Origin: Jannaschia sp. S6380
Lineage (GTDB): Bacteria > Pseudomonadota > Alphaproteobacteria > Rhodobacterales > Rhodobacteraceae
Length of the DNA: 64,000 nt
Direction of reading: 5' to 3'
NCBI RefSeq assembly: GCF_023015695.1
Contig: NZ_JALKAS010000001.1
Coordinates: 2,294,001 to 2,358,000 of the forward strand
In this document: positions 24,341 to 32,594 of the stretch, piece after piece
Position numbering within the stretch: position 1 is the stretch's first letter
How the letters are laid out: every line of letters begins with the position of its first letter
Program-made: the position numbers and the translations under genes
The notes under the pieces: generated by a model
Databases searched by the model: none
Told to the model about the DNA's origin: nothing
Seen by the model: only the letters and a program-made list of their open reading frames with translations

Positions 24341-25900
24341 TCATTCGGGCATCTCGATCCAGCGCAGCACCAGGAAGTTGTCGGGCCGCTGCACGACCTC
24401 AACCCCCGACTTCACACCCCACAGAAGCGGCTGCACATAGAGCGGCACATAGGCCTGATCCTCGGTCATGACCTGCACGATCTCGTCGATCATCCCCTGC
24501 CGCACGGTGTCGTCGATCTCCGACTGGACCATGGGTAGCAGCTCGTCCACCCGCGCGTTGGAATACCCGCCGAAATTCCACGACCCGAGCTTCTTTTCCT
24601 CGTTCGGCGTGGCGCCCAGGAAGCGGATCGGATGTTCCGCGTCGAACGTGCCCGGCGACCAGCCCAGCAGGTACATGTCGTGGTCGTCCGCGCGTAGCAC
24701 CGGCCAGTAATTCGCGACCGGCATCGTCTCCAGGATCGGCTCCAGCCCGATCTGCGCCAGCATCGAATTGATGGCCGTGCAGACCGCCTCGTCGTTCAGA
24801 TAGCGGTCGTTGGGGCATTTCAGCGAGAACGCGAACCCGTCCGCGTACCCAGCCTCGGCCAGCAGTTCGCGCGCCAGGTCGGGATTGTGGGCGGGCGCGT
24901 CGATCCCCTCGGCATAGCCGCGCAGGCCCGGCCCGATCAGCTGCATCGCCGGCTCCGCGTTGCCGCGCATCACCGTCTGCAGGATCGCGGGCACGTTGAT
25001 AGCATGCGCCATCGCGCGGCGGACGCGCACATCCGCGAACGGGTTGCCGTCGCCGCCGGCGATCAGGCTGTCGGCATCATGCGGAAAGCCCAGCATGATG
25101 ATCCGGCTCTCGATCCCGCGGATGGTGTCGACGCCGTCCGTCTCCTCGACGCGCCGCGCGTCCTGCACCGGGACGGGTTCGATCAGGTCCAACTCGCCCG
25201 ACAGAAGGGCCGCCACCGCGGTGGCGGAATTCTGGACGGGGGTGAAGACCGCGCGCTCCACGTTGCCGCGATCGGTCCCCCACCAGCCGTCATACGCCTC
25301 GAGCACGGTGCGCAGGCCTGGCTGCCGCTCGGTCACCATGTAGGGGCCGGTGCCGTTGGTGTTCAGCGTGGCGAAGTTGCCCTGCTCGATATTCGGGCGT
25401 TCCGCATCGTTCTCGGCGGCCCAGCCCGAATCCATCATCATCCAGTTCGCGATCCCGTCGACGAAGATCGGGTTCGGCGCGTCTGTCCGGATCTCGACGG
25501 TATAATCGTCCACGGCCTCGACACCCGTGACGCCCGCAAACCAGCTCGCCGTGTCCGACTGCTCCGACGAGGCGCGTTCGTAGCTGAACACGACATCCTC
25601 GGCGGTGAAGTCCTCTCCGCCATGGAAGGTGACCCCCTCGCGCAGCGTGAAGCGCCAGCCGTTCCCGTCCTCGAGCGGCGCCCATTCGGTCGCTAGCGCC
25701 GGCTCCAGCGCCATGTCGCGCCCGCGCCGCACCAGCCCCTCGTAGACGTTGCCCAGCAGGCTGTAGGTCGGCGCCGAGTTCCCCGCATTCGGGTCCAGCG
25801 TGGTCGGATCGGAGGTCGAGGCATAGCGCAGCTCGGCGGCCCCCGCCGGCAATGCGGTCAGCAGCACGCCCGACAGCGCGGCGGTCAGGATCGGTTTCAT
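24341..25900 (-). CDS. ABC transporter solute-binding protein, family 5 (peptide class)
   Basis: A 519-residue periplasmic protein with a Sec signal (MKPILTAALSGVLLTALPAGAA) and the SBP_bac_5 pattern (TTLDPNAGNSAPTYSLLGNVYEGL, FTLREGVTFHGGEDFTAEDVVFSYERA, VRRAMAHAINVPAILQTVMRG). It is the first gene of the operon with a HAD protein, two permeases, a small protein, two ATPases and SMP-30. It is closely similar in architecture to the binding protein at 28.4-29.9 kb. The family also includes binders of opines, nickel and glycosides, so peptides are not assured as ligands. Confidence 0.9.
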   Translation of the reverse strand: MKPILTAALSGVLLTALPAGAAELRYASTSDPTTLDPNAGNSAPTYSLLGNVYEGLVRRGRDMALEPALATEWAPLEDGNGWRFTLREGVTFHGGEDFTAEDVVFSYERASSEQSDTASWFAGVTGVEAVDDYTVEIRTDAPNPIFVDGIANWMMMDSGWAAENDAERPNIEQGNFATLNTNGTGPYMVTERQPGLRTVLEAYDGWWGTDRGNVERAVFTPVQNSATAVAALLSGELDLIEPVPVQDARRVEETDGVDTIRGIESRIIMLGFPHDADSLIAGGDGNPFADVRVRRAMAHAINVPAILQTVMRGNAEPAMQLIGPGLRGYAEGIDAPAHNPDLARELLAEAGYADGFAFSLKCPNDRYLNDEAVCTAINSMLAQIGLEPILETMPVANYWPVLRADDHDMYLLGWSPGTFDAEHPIRFLGATPNEEKKLGSWNFGGYSNARVDELLPMVQSEIDDTVRQGMIDEIVQVMTEDQAYVPLYVQPLLWGVKSGVEVVQRPDNFLVLRWIEMPE

Positions 25901-26015
25901 CGGTGGTCCCCCTTGTTTCACCGGTCATGGTGGCACAACCTGTCGCGACGTCAAATCACGAAGGCCGAGGGGGCGATACGATCCGCATGCGCCATCCCCA
26001 TGCCGGGCCCGCCCC
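25901..26015. promoter_or_regulatory. Divergent region between the ABC operon and ycaQ-like gene
   Basis: A 115-base gap separating the leftward ABC operon from the rightward glycosylase gene. It must contain the ABC operon promoter. I find no clear dyad or canonical promoter hexamers. No ribosome-binding site is obvious before the ATG at 26016. Confidence 0.35.
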
Positions 26016-27224
26016 ATGACGGTGCTGCCGCAGATCCCGAACGCCACGGCCCGCGCCCTGTTCCTGCAGCGGCACGGGCTCGGCGCCGCACCCGCGGGCC
26101 CGGGCCCGGGCCGCGGCGCCGACCTGCTAGGCGTGATCGACGCGCTGGGTTTCGTGCAGATCGACTCGATCGACACCGTGGCGCGGGCCCATCACATGAT
26201 CCTGCATGCCCGGCGGACAGCCTATCGGCCCTCTGCGCTGCACCGTCTGCACGACCACGACCGCGCCCTGTTCGAACACTGGACGCATGATGCCAGCATG
26301 ATCCCCATGCGCTTCTATCCGCATTGGCGTTTGCGGTTCCGGCGGTATGCCGCCCTGCGCGCGGCGCGCTGGGCCGAGCGGGGTCGACCGGCTTTCGCCG
26401 ACCACATCGACGCGGTGCTGGCGCATGTCGCGCGGCACGGCCCCTGCCGCTCCGCCGATATCGGCATGGACGAGGCCCGGTCGGGCACCGGCTGGTGGGA
26501 CTGGCACCCCTCGAAGGCAGCGATGGAACATCTGTGGCAGACCGGCCGGCTCGCCGTGACCCGGCGGGACGGGTTCCAGAAGGTCTATGACCTGACCGAG
26601 AACGTCATCCCGCCCGCCCATCTGCAGGCGCGGCCCGACCCTGCCGACACGATCGAATGGGCCTGCCGCGCCGCGCTTGACCGCCTGGGCTTCGCCACCC
26701 CGGGCGAGCTGGCGGCGTTCTGGGACCTGGTCACCCCGGCCGAGGCGCGGGTCTGGAGCGATGCGGCCCTCGAACGCGGCGCGGTCGTTCCGGCCGAAGT
26801 CGCGGGCGCCGATGGCCGGCGCCGCCGCGTGCTGACCCACCCCGACACGTGGACACAGGCGCCCTCCGCCGCCCCCGGGCGGATGCGCGTCCTCAGCCCG
26901 TTCGACCCCGCCTTGCGCGACCGCAAGCGGGCCGAATGGCTGTTCGGCTTCCACTACCGGATCGAGGTTTTCGTGCCCGAGGCGCGGCGGCGCTACGGAT
27001 ACTACGTCTTTCCGCTGCTCGAGGGGGATCGCCTGATCGGACGTGTCGACATGAAGGCCGACCGCAGCCGCGACCGGCTGCATCTCCGCGCGCTCTGGCC
27101 CGAACCGGACGTGGTCTTCGCCGGCGGACGGCGCGCGCGGCTCGACGCGGCCCTGGTCCGCACCGCGCGGCTGGCCGGGATGTCCAATATTGATTTCGCC
27201 GAGGGCTGGCTCCGCGCGGGTTGA
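26016..27224 (+). CDS. ycaQ: YcaQ/AlkX-like interstrand-crosslink DNA glycosylase
   Basis: A 402-residue protein of the HTH_42/YcaQ family. The N-terminal ATARALFLQRHGLG, the catalytic QxD motif in VQIDSIDTVARAHH (about residues 45-59), the FEHWTHDASMIPMRFYPHWR segment and the C-terminal FGFHYRIEVFVPEARRRYGYYVFPLLEGDRLIGRVD are characteristic. QxD places it with AlkX (E. coli YcaQ), which unhooks alkylation-derived crosslinks, and not with the QxQ AlkZ group. It is a single gene, with no visible damage-response box upstream. Confidence 0.8.
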   Translation: MTVLPQIPNATARALFLQRHGLGAAPAGPGPGRGADLLGVIDALGFVQIDSIDTVARAHHMILHARRTAYRPSALHRLHDHDRALFEHWTHDASMIPMRFYPHWRLRFRRYAALRAARWAERGRPAFADHIDAVLAHVARHGPCRSADIGMDEARSGTGWWDWHPSKAAMEHLWQTGRLAVTRRDGFQKVYDLTENVIPPAHLQARPDPADTIEWACRAALDRLGFATPGELAAFWDLVTPAEARVWSDAALERGAVVPAEVAGADGRRRRVLTHPDTWTQAPSAAPGRMRVLSPFDPALRDRKRAEWLFGFHYRIEVFVPEARRRYGYYVFPLLEGDRLIGRVDMKADRSRDRLHLRALWPEPDVVFAGGRRARLDAALVRTARLAGMSNIDFAEGWLRAG

Positions 27225-27251
27225 CCGACAGCGATGATCGGGCGCGACCGC

Positions 27252-28265
27252 CTAGCGGGCCGGAAAGCGCAGGCGGATCACGGTGCCGTTCCCGTCGCTC
27301 TCGACCGTCAGCTTTCCGTCCAGCCGCTGGCACAGGTCGTTGACGATCCGGCTTCCGACGCTGGTCTCGCCAGGCCAGACCGTGTCGCCCAGACCGTGCC
27401 CGTCGTCGCAGACAGACAGCAGGACCTCGTTTCCCTCGACCGTCATCTCCACGTCGATCTTGCCGGCCTCGCGGTCCCGGAGGCCATGGCGCAGGGCGTT
27501 GGTCAGCACCTCCGACATGTACAGGCCCAGCCGTCCCGCATCCTCGATGTCCAGGACGATCTCTTCCATCTGGGTGTTGATGCGAATGCCGGGCCGGGCG
27601 TCGATTTCCAGGAAGGAGGCCGCGACCCGGCCCAGATAGGCCCCGACCGGCACCCGGTCGGCGGCGCCGTCCTCGTGATCGGAAAACGTCTCGTAGAGCA
27701 TGCTCAGCGCCTGCACCCGCACGGTCAGCAGGCGCACGACCTCTTCGGCGGGCCGGGCGCGCGCTTCCAGTCGGATCATCGCCAGGATCATCGCCAGATG
27801 GTTCTTCACCCGGTGCTGCAGCTCGCGCAGGCGCAGCCGCAGGTCCTCGGCCTGCTCCGACGTCGTCTCACCATCGCCGACATCGCTCAGCAGACCCAGG
27901 AAATAGGCGAGTTCCTCGCCCTCGTCGCGCAGCGGCGACAGCATCACACGGTTCAGGAAGCTCGACCCGTCGGCACGGTAGTTCAGGATGTCGACCGTGA
28001 TCGCCTCGCCGGCCGCGACGGCCTCGGCGATCTGAGCGCGCGCATCGGGATCCGTTTCCTCGCCCTGCAGGAACCGGCAGTTGCGGCCGATCGCGGCATC
28101 GCTCCTGTAACCGGTCATCTCGGTGAAGGCTTCGTTGACGTAGACGATGGGGCAGTCGTCCTCGCGCGGGTCCGCCAGCACCACCGAGAACGGGAAGTTC
28201 GCGATCGTCGCGCGTGACAGCCCATCCGGCAGGTCGCGGGGCGGATCCACGGGCCCGTCCTTCAT
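27252..28265 (-). CDS. LOV-domain blue-light sensor histidine kinase (HisKA_2/HWE type)
   Basis: A 337-residue soluble kinase. Residues about 17-130 form a LOV domain with the photoactive motif GRNCRFLQG (Cys63 for the flavin adduct) and flavin-contacting Asn in ILNYRADGSSFLNRV. The phosphoacceptor helix is ELQHRVKNHLAMI (His151). The ATPase domain follows: N box EVLTNALRHG (Asn256), G1 CDDGHGLGD (286-294), G2 VGSRIVNDL. No membrane segment and no linked response regulator gene are visible. LOV-HWE kinases control general stress or attachment in other alphaproteobacteria. Part of this gene is duplicated, broken, at 30028-30170. Confidence 0.9.
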   Translation of the reverse strand: MKDGPVDPPRDLPDGLSRATIANFPFSVVLADPREDDCPIVYVNEAFTEMTGYRSDAAIGRNCRFLQGEETDPDARAQIAEAVAAGEAITVDILNYRADGSSFLNRVMLSPLRDEGEELAYFLGLLSDVGDGETTSEQAEDLRLRLRELQHRVKNHLAMILAMIRLEARARPAEEVVRLLTVRVQALSMLYETFSDHEDGAADRVPVGAYLGRVAASFLEIDARPGIRINTQMEEIVLDIEDAGRLGLYMSEVLTNALRHGLRDREAGKIDVEMTVEGNEVLLSVCDDGHGLGDTVWPGETSVGSRIVNDLCQRLDGKLTVESDGNGTVIRLRFPAR

Positions 28266-28329
28266 ATGCTGTCCCCTCACCCTGGCCCTGCCCCGAACCT
28301 ACAGGGTCGGGCAGGCGGGGGCAATCCGA

Positions 28330-28356
28330 CGAAAAGGGGGCGCCGAAGCGCCCCCC
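28330..28356 (-). terminator. Rho-independent terminator after the second binding protein
   Basis: Reading the minus strand 6 bases past the stop at 28362: an 8-base-pair stem GGGGGCGC-TTCG-GCGCCCCC (28336-28355) with a UUCG tetraloop, followed directly by TTTTCG. This is the clearest intrinsic terminator in the window. It separates the binding-protein gene from the downstream kinase gene. Confidence 0.85.
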
Positions 28357-28361
28357 TGTCA

Positions 28362-29936
28362 TCAATTCACTTCGAAGTGCTTGAACTTCGGGTCATCCTC
28401 CGGGCTGACCTCGGTCCCGACCTGCTCGGTCATGCCCCAGTTCAGCACCTGGTGATGCAGCGGCAGATAGAGCTGGTTGTCCTGCACCGTCTCCCAGATC
28501 TCGGCGATGGTCGCGTTGCGCACGTCGAGGTCCGTCTCCGACGACAGGCTGACGATCTTGGCATCCGTCTCCGCATCCGAGAAGCCGGTCGGGTTCCAGG
28601 ACCCGCGGTCGCCTTCCTTGGTATGCACCAGGAAGTTGAAGATGTACTCCGAGTCGTAGGTCGGCACGCCCCAGCCCAGCAGGTAGAAATCCGTGGTCCC
28701 GTTCTGGATCAGCGGGAAGTGCAGCGCCTTGGATTGCGCGTTCAGGTTCACCTTGACCCCGATCTGGCCCAGCATCCCCGCCACCGCCTGGCAGATCGCC
28801 TCGTCATTGACGTAGCGGTCGTTCGGGCAATCCAGCTGGATCGTGAACCCCTCGCCGTAGCCGGCCTCCTCCATCAGCGCCTTGGCGCCCTCGATGTCCT
28901 GCGCGGGCACGGTGTCGAGCGCCTCGGTCCAGCCGTTCACGAAGGGCGGCATGATCACGCCCGTCGGCTCCGACTGGCCGCGCATAACGACCTGGCGGAT
29001 GGCGTCGCGGTTGATCGCCATGTTCATGGCCTGCCGGACCTTGACGTCGGCCAGCGGGTTCGCCCCATCCACGTCGTCACGCTCCAGATCCGCGGCGCCC
29101 TGGTTCATGCCCAGGAAGATCGTCCGGTTCTGCGGCGCCGACTTGACCACCAGGTTGTCGGTCTCGTCCACCCGGCCCAGATCCTGCACCGGCACGTCCT
29201 GGATGAAGTCCACCTCGCCCGACAGCAGCGCCGCCACCCGCGTCGCCGCGTTCTGGATCGGGGTGTACTCGATCCGGTCATAGGCCAGCGGGAATTCCCC
29301 CACGCCCCAATAGTCCGGGTTCGCCTCCAGCACCGTCTTCACGTCCGGCTCGCGGCTGACGACGGTATAGGGGCCGGTCCCGTTGGCGTTGGTCGCCGCG
29401 AAGGTCGTCTCGCCGTTGGCGATGTCCTGCACCGCCACGACGCCGTTCTCCTCGGCCCAGCCCGAGTCCATCATGAACAGGTTGGTGAAGTTGTTGGGCA
29501 GGATCGGGTTCGGCCCGTCGGTCACGAACTCGACCGTGGTGTCGTCCACCGCCCGGACCTCGACGATCGAGGTCAGAAGCTCCTTCATCGCCGAGGTCTC
29601 GGACTTGGCGCGCTCGAAGCTGAACACCACGTCCTCGGCGGTGAAGTCCTGCCCGCCGTGGAATTTCACCCCCTCGCGCAGGTTGAACACCCAGACGTTC
29701 GGGTCGTCCTCGCTGACGGCCCAGTCGGTGGCCAGCGCCGGCTCGAACGCACCGGTCTGGTCGCGAATGATCAGAGGCTCGTAGATCTGGTGCGCCAGCG
29801 TGTGCGTCGGCCCCTCGTTCTGGGCATGCGGGTCCAGCGTCAGGCTGTCGCCGGCGCGTGCCCAGCGCAGCGTCTCGGCATTCGCCATGCCGGCGGTCAG
29901 CGCCAGCGTGGTCAATATGGCAGTGGTGCGAAGCAT
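28362..29936 (-). CDS. ABC transporter solute-binding protein, family 5 (second paralogue)
   Basis: A 524-residue periplasmic protein with a Sec signal (MLRTTAILTTLALTAGMANA) and the SBP_bac_5 pattern (SLTLDPHAQNEGPTHTLAHQIYEPL, NLREGVKFHGGQDFTAEDVVFSFERA). It shares long stretches with the protein at 24.3-25.9 kb, such as CPNDRYxNDEAxC and VAALLSGExDxI. It has its own promoter region and strong terminator and no permease gene attached, so it probably shares the neighbouring transporter or a distant one. The frame is open upstream into the repeat region, but the signal peptide fixes the start at 29936. Confidence 0.9.
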   Translation of the reverse strand: MLRTTAILTTLALTAGMANAETLRWARAGDSLTLDPHAQNEGPTHTLAHQIYEPLIIRDQTGAFEPALATDWAVSEDDPNVWVFNLREGVKFHGGQDFTAEDVVFSFERAKSETSAMKELLTSIVEVRAVDDTTVEFVTDGPNPILPNNFTNLFMMDSGWAEENGVVAVQDIANGETTFAATNANGTGPYTVVSREPDVKTVLEANPDYWGVGEFPLAYDRIEYTPIQNAATRVAALLSGEVDFIQDVPVQDLGRVDETDNLVVKSAPQNRTIFLGMNQGAADLERDDVDGANPLADVKVRQAMNMAINRDAIRQVVMRGQSEPTGVIMPPFVNGWTEALDTVPAQDIEGAKALMEEAGYGEGFTIQLDCPNDRYVNDEAICQAVAGMLGQIGVKVNLNAQSKALHFPLIQNGTTDFYLLGWGVPTYDSEYIFNFLVHTKEGDRGSWNPTGFSDAETDAKIVSLSSETDLDVRNATIAEIWETVQDNQLYLPLHHQVLNWGMTEQVGTEVSPEDDPKFKHFEVN

Positions 29937-30027
29937 CGTCGTCTCCCTGTGGATGCGGCCCCTTCCCCGGGGCTCATGCGCGGGAGGGGACCATTGTTTG
30001 CGGGGCGGTGCAAGGGGACGGTGGGGG

Positions 30028-30170
<143 letters not shown>

Positions 30171-30229
30171 AGTGCAAAAGCGATGATCCGCCCGCCCTCT
30201 CGGGACATCGTTTCGCAATACCCTGCCGG

Positions 30230-30400
30230 GTGAGGGACCAAGGGAGTCAGTTCACCAGCATAGATTGGGCTCCTTTCCTGAAAGCCCACGACCTCGAGCA
30301 TTCCATGAACCGTCGCGGCAATTGCCACGATGACGCCGCCGCCGAGAGCCCTTTCAACCTGTTCAAGCATGAGTGGGTCATCCCCGCCGACCGCCATGCG
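30230..30400 (+). pseudogene. IS3-family transposase (OrfB) C-terminal remnant
   Basis: The + frame gives QGSQFTSIDWAPFLKAH, then LEHSMNRRGNCHDDAAAES, then LFKHEW. This matches the integrase-core region of IS3-type OrfB (GSQFTS..., SMSRRGNCxDNAxAESFF, LKxE), including the catalytic Glu in AAES. Only about 50 residues remain; the N-terminal catalytic Asp region and the remaining C-terminus are missing and no terminal inverted repeats are seen. It is a decayed insertion sequence beside the duplicated kinase fragment. Confidence 0.8.
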
Positions 30401-30589
30401 GCGTTCGGGTGGCCGGCGACGCGGGTTCGACGTTTGCGGTCTCGGTGCCCGGATCAGGGGCCCTCTCGACCCGTCCTGCACGGCCGGGCCCGGCGGTTGA
30501 GCTATGAAATTGGGAGGGCTGCGACAGAAGCCTCAGCTGCGACCGTACCAGCGCCTCGGATACGGAAATCGTGGCAGGCACGGCAACGG
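30401..30589. other. Non-coding scar between IS remnant and lysR
   Basis: About 190 bases without a supported gene. Open frames run through it on both strands but show no family resemblance. With 29937-30400 it makes up a 650-base junk-like junction, probably the edge of an insertion or rearrangement. Confidence 0.5.
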
Positions 30590-31492
30590 TCACACGTGAA
30601 GACGAAGGCCGAGATTCCGTCCTATACGCGGCAAAGTCGCTTCCGCGTGTCGGCAGAATGCGCTGACGACGGGGCTTGCCGTTCGGGACCGTTGGGTCAG
30701 CAAGCTTATGGTTCGCGTCGTCCCCGAGCCGGTCAACGGCAGCGCGACGATCGTCTCCGGCAGTGACCGCGTCGCGAGGCCCGGCAAGACCGTGATGCCC
30801 GCACCGGAGGCGACCATGGCGAGCAAAGAGAGATTGTTTCGCGCGGACATGCGGCTGCCCTCGACCAGCGCCACCGTTTCGTCCGAGCCGACGGACCGGA
30901 TCGTCTCGTTCACGATCAATGCGCCGCGCCAAAGGTCTGCCCAGGTCAATCCCTCGCCGCGGCTGGCGAGGATATCGGTCGGCTTGCAGATCACGAACAG
31001 CGTATCGCTGAACAGCGGTCGCGACCGAATACCGGAACTTTCCATGGAATTGTCGGCGATCCCGATGTCCGCGTGACCCGAGGCGACTTCGTCTCGAACG
31101 GCCGCGCTGTCGCTGTCCATCAGGTCGACGCGGACGTCGGGATGGATCTTCATGAAGGACGATAGGAGCTCCGGCAGGATCAGGGCGGCGACCGACGGGA
31201 CGGACGCGATCCGCAATTGCCCCGCTTCGCCGCGGGAATAGGCCCGGATCGTGGCCAGGCAGGCATCGTGATCCCGGACCATGCGGTCACCCACGTCTTT
31301 CACGAACCTTCCAAGATCGGTCAGATCCCGCTTGCGGTCCGTCTCGAAGAGGGGACCACCAAGGTCGGTCTCGAGCTGCTTCAATGTCATCGACAGAGCG
31401 GATTGCGTTCGCCCAAGTTCCTGCGCTGCCGCTCGCAGGTTTCCGTGATGGGCGACGGTCGTGAACACGCGGATGCTATCGAACTTGATCAT
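30590..31492 (-). CDS. LysR family transcriptional regulator
   Basis: A 300-residue LysR regulator: N-terminal helix-turn-helix (IRVFTTVAHHGNLRAAAQELGRTQSALSMTLKQLE, split here only by its natural run) and a substrate-binding domain (about 90-290). ATG at 31492 is preferred over one four codons upstream. It is divergent from the Ldh-ALDH operon across a 97-base AT-rich gap containing a small dyad, the standard arrangement for a LysR gene that controls its neighbour. The effector is unknown. Confidence 0.9.
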   Translation of the reverse strand: MIKFDSIRVFTTVAHHGNLRAAAQELGRTQSALSMTLKQLETDLGGPLFETDRKRDLTDLGRFVKDVGDRMVRDHDACLATIRAYSRGEAGQLRIASVPSVAALILPELLSSFMKIHPDVRVDLMDSDSAAVRDEVASGHADIGIADNSMESSGIRSRPLFSDTLFVICKPTDILASRGEGLTWADLWRGALIVNETIRSVGSDETVALVEGSRMSARNNLSLLAMVASGAGITVLPGLATRSLPETIVALPLTGSGTTRTISLLTQRSRTASPVVSAFCRHAEATLPRIGRNLGLRLHV

Positions 31493-31514
31493 GCAGGGCC
31501 GCAATTTCAGAAAA

Positions 31515-31527
31515 ACTCAAACGGAGT
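31515..31527. promoter_or_regulatory. Small dyad in the lysR / ldh divergent region
   Basis: ACTC-AAACG-GAGT is a perfect 4-base inverted repeat within the AT-rich 97-base gap 31493-31589. LysR proteins favour short dyads of the T-N11-A class in such positions, so this is a candidate but weak operator. The oxidoreductase gene has a GAGGGG ribosome-binding site at about 31577-31582. Confidence 0.3.
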
Positions 31528-31589
31528 CAAAAAATACAAGATTGCCTGAAGCCGCGCAACGATCATGATGAAGGTCGAGGGGCTGGTTC

Positions 31590-32594
31590 ATGAGCAAGAC
31601 ACTTACACTGGACGACGTCGAGACGCTGGCGCATCGCCGCCTGGTGAGGGCCGGGGCCTCGTCCGAGGCCGCATCCTCCGTGGCCCGGTCGACGCGCCGG
31701 GCGGAGCGGGACGGCCTGCGCAGCCATGGCCTGCTCTACGTGCCGATCTACGCGGAGCATCTGGAATGCGGCAAGGTAGCCACCGATGCCGTTCCGGCCG
31801 TGACGACGCCCCGACCCGCGGCCATCTGCGTGGACGCGGGGAACGGCTTTGCGCACCCTGCCATAGACGCGGGCTGGGCTGCGTTGACCGATGCGTCGCG
31901 GACCTGCGGCGTCGCAGCTCTGAGCATCAAGAATTCGTACAACTGCGGCATTCTCGGTCATCATGCCGAACGGCTGGCAGAGGACGGTCTGATCGGCCTT
32001 TGCTTCACTCACGCGCCCGCCTCCATCGCGCCCACCGGTGGCAAGCGCCCGGTGATCGGCACCAACCCGTTGGCGCTCGCCGTGCCCGATGGCGAGGGCG
32101 GCGCACGGCTGGTGCTGGATCAATCCGCCAGCGCCATCGCCAAGTCCGAGATCCTGCTGCGCAGCCGCGAAGGTCGAAGCATCGAGCCGGGCTGGGCGCT
32201 GGACGCCGACGGGAAACCGACGACCGACGCCGATGCCGCGCTCGAGGGTTCGATGGTTCCGGCGGGCGGGCAGAAGGGCTTTGGCGTGGGGCTCATGGTC
32301 GAGATCTTCGCCGCAGCCCTGACCGGCGCAAACCTAAGCACCGAGGCCAGCCCCTTCTCGGGCCCCAAAGGCGGACCGCCGGGAACGGGACAGTTCTTTC
32401 TGGCCGTCGACCCGTCGGCCTTCGCCGGAGACGGATTCGCGGCTTCGATGGACCGTCTCATCGCTTCGATCGAGGAACAGGAGGGCGCGCGCCTGCCGGG
32501 GCAGCGCCGGATGGACAACCGCCGCCGCATCGAAGCGGCGGGGGTCATCGTGGACGACGACCTGCTGGCGCGGATCGAAGGAGAGGACGCATGA
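31590..32594 (+). CDS. Ldh/MDH2-family NAD(P)-dependent oxidoreductase
   Basis: A 334-residue member of the malate/L-lactate dehydrogenase type 2 family (LdhA/DpkA/YlbC fold). Typical parts: AERDGLRSHGLLYVP, the active-site stretch SYNCGILGHHAERLAEDGLIGLCFTHAP, GTNPLALAVP and GQKGFGVGLMVEIFAAALTG. Members reduce 2-oxo acids or cyclic imino acids such as pyrroline-2-carboxylate or piperideine-2-carboxylate. It is the first gene of a seven-gene operon and overlaps the ALDH start (ATGA). With a ketoglutarate-semialdehyde-type ALDH next to it, a cyclic imino acid is a plausible substrate; this is inference. Confidence 0.85.
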   Translation: MSKTLTLDDVETLAHRRLVRAGASSEAASSVARSTRRAERDGLRSHGLLYVPIYAEHLECGKVATDAVPAVTTPRPAAICVDAGNGFAHPAIDAGWAALTDASRTCGVAALSIKNSYNCGILGHHAERLAEDGLIGLCFTHAPASIAPTGGKRPVIGTNPLALAVPDGEGGARLVLDQSASAIAKSEILLRSREGRSIEPGWALDADGKPTTDADAALEGSMVPAGGQKGFGVGLMVEIFAAALTGANLSTEASPFSGPKGGPPGTGQFFLAVDPSAFAGDGFAASMDRLIASIEEQEGARLPGQRRMDNRRRIEAAGVIVDDDLLARIEGEDA

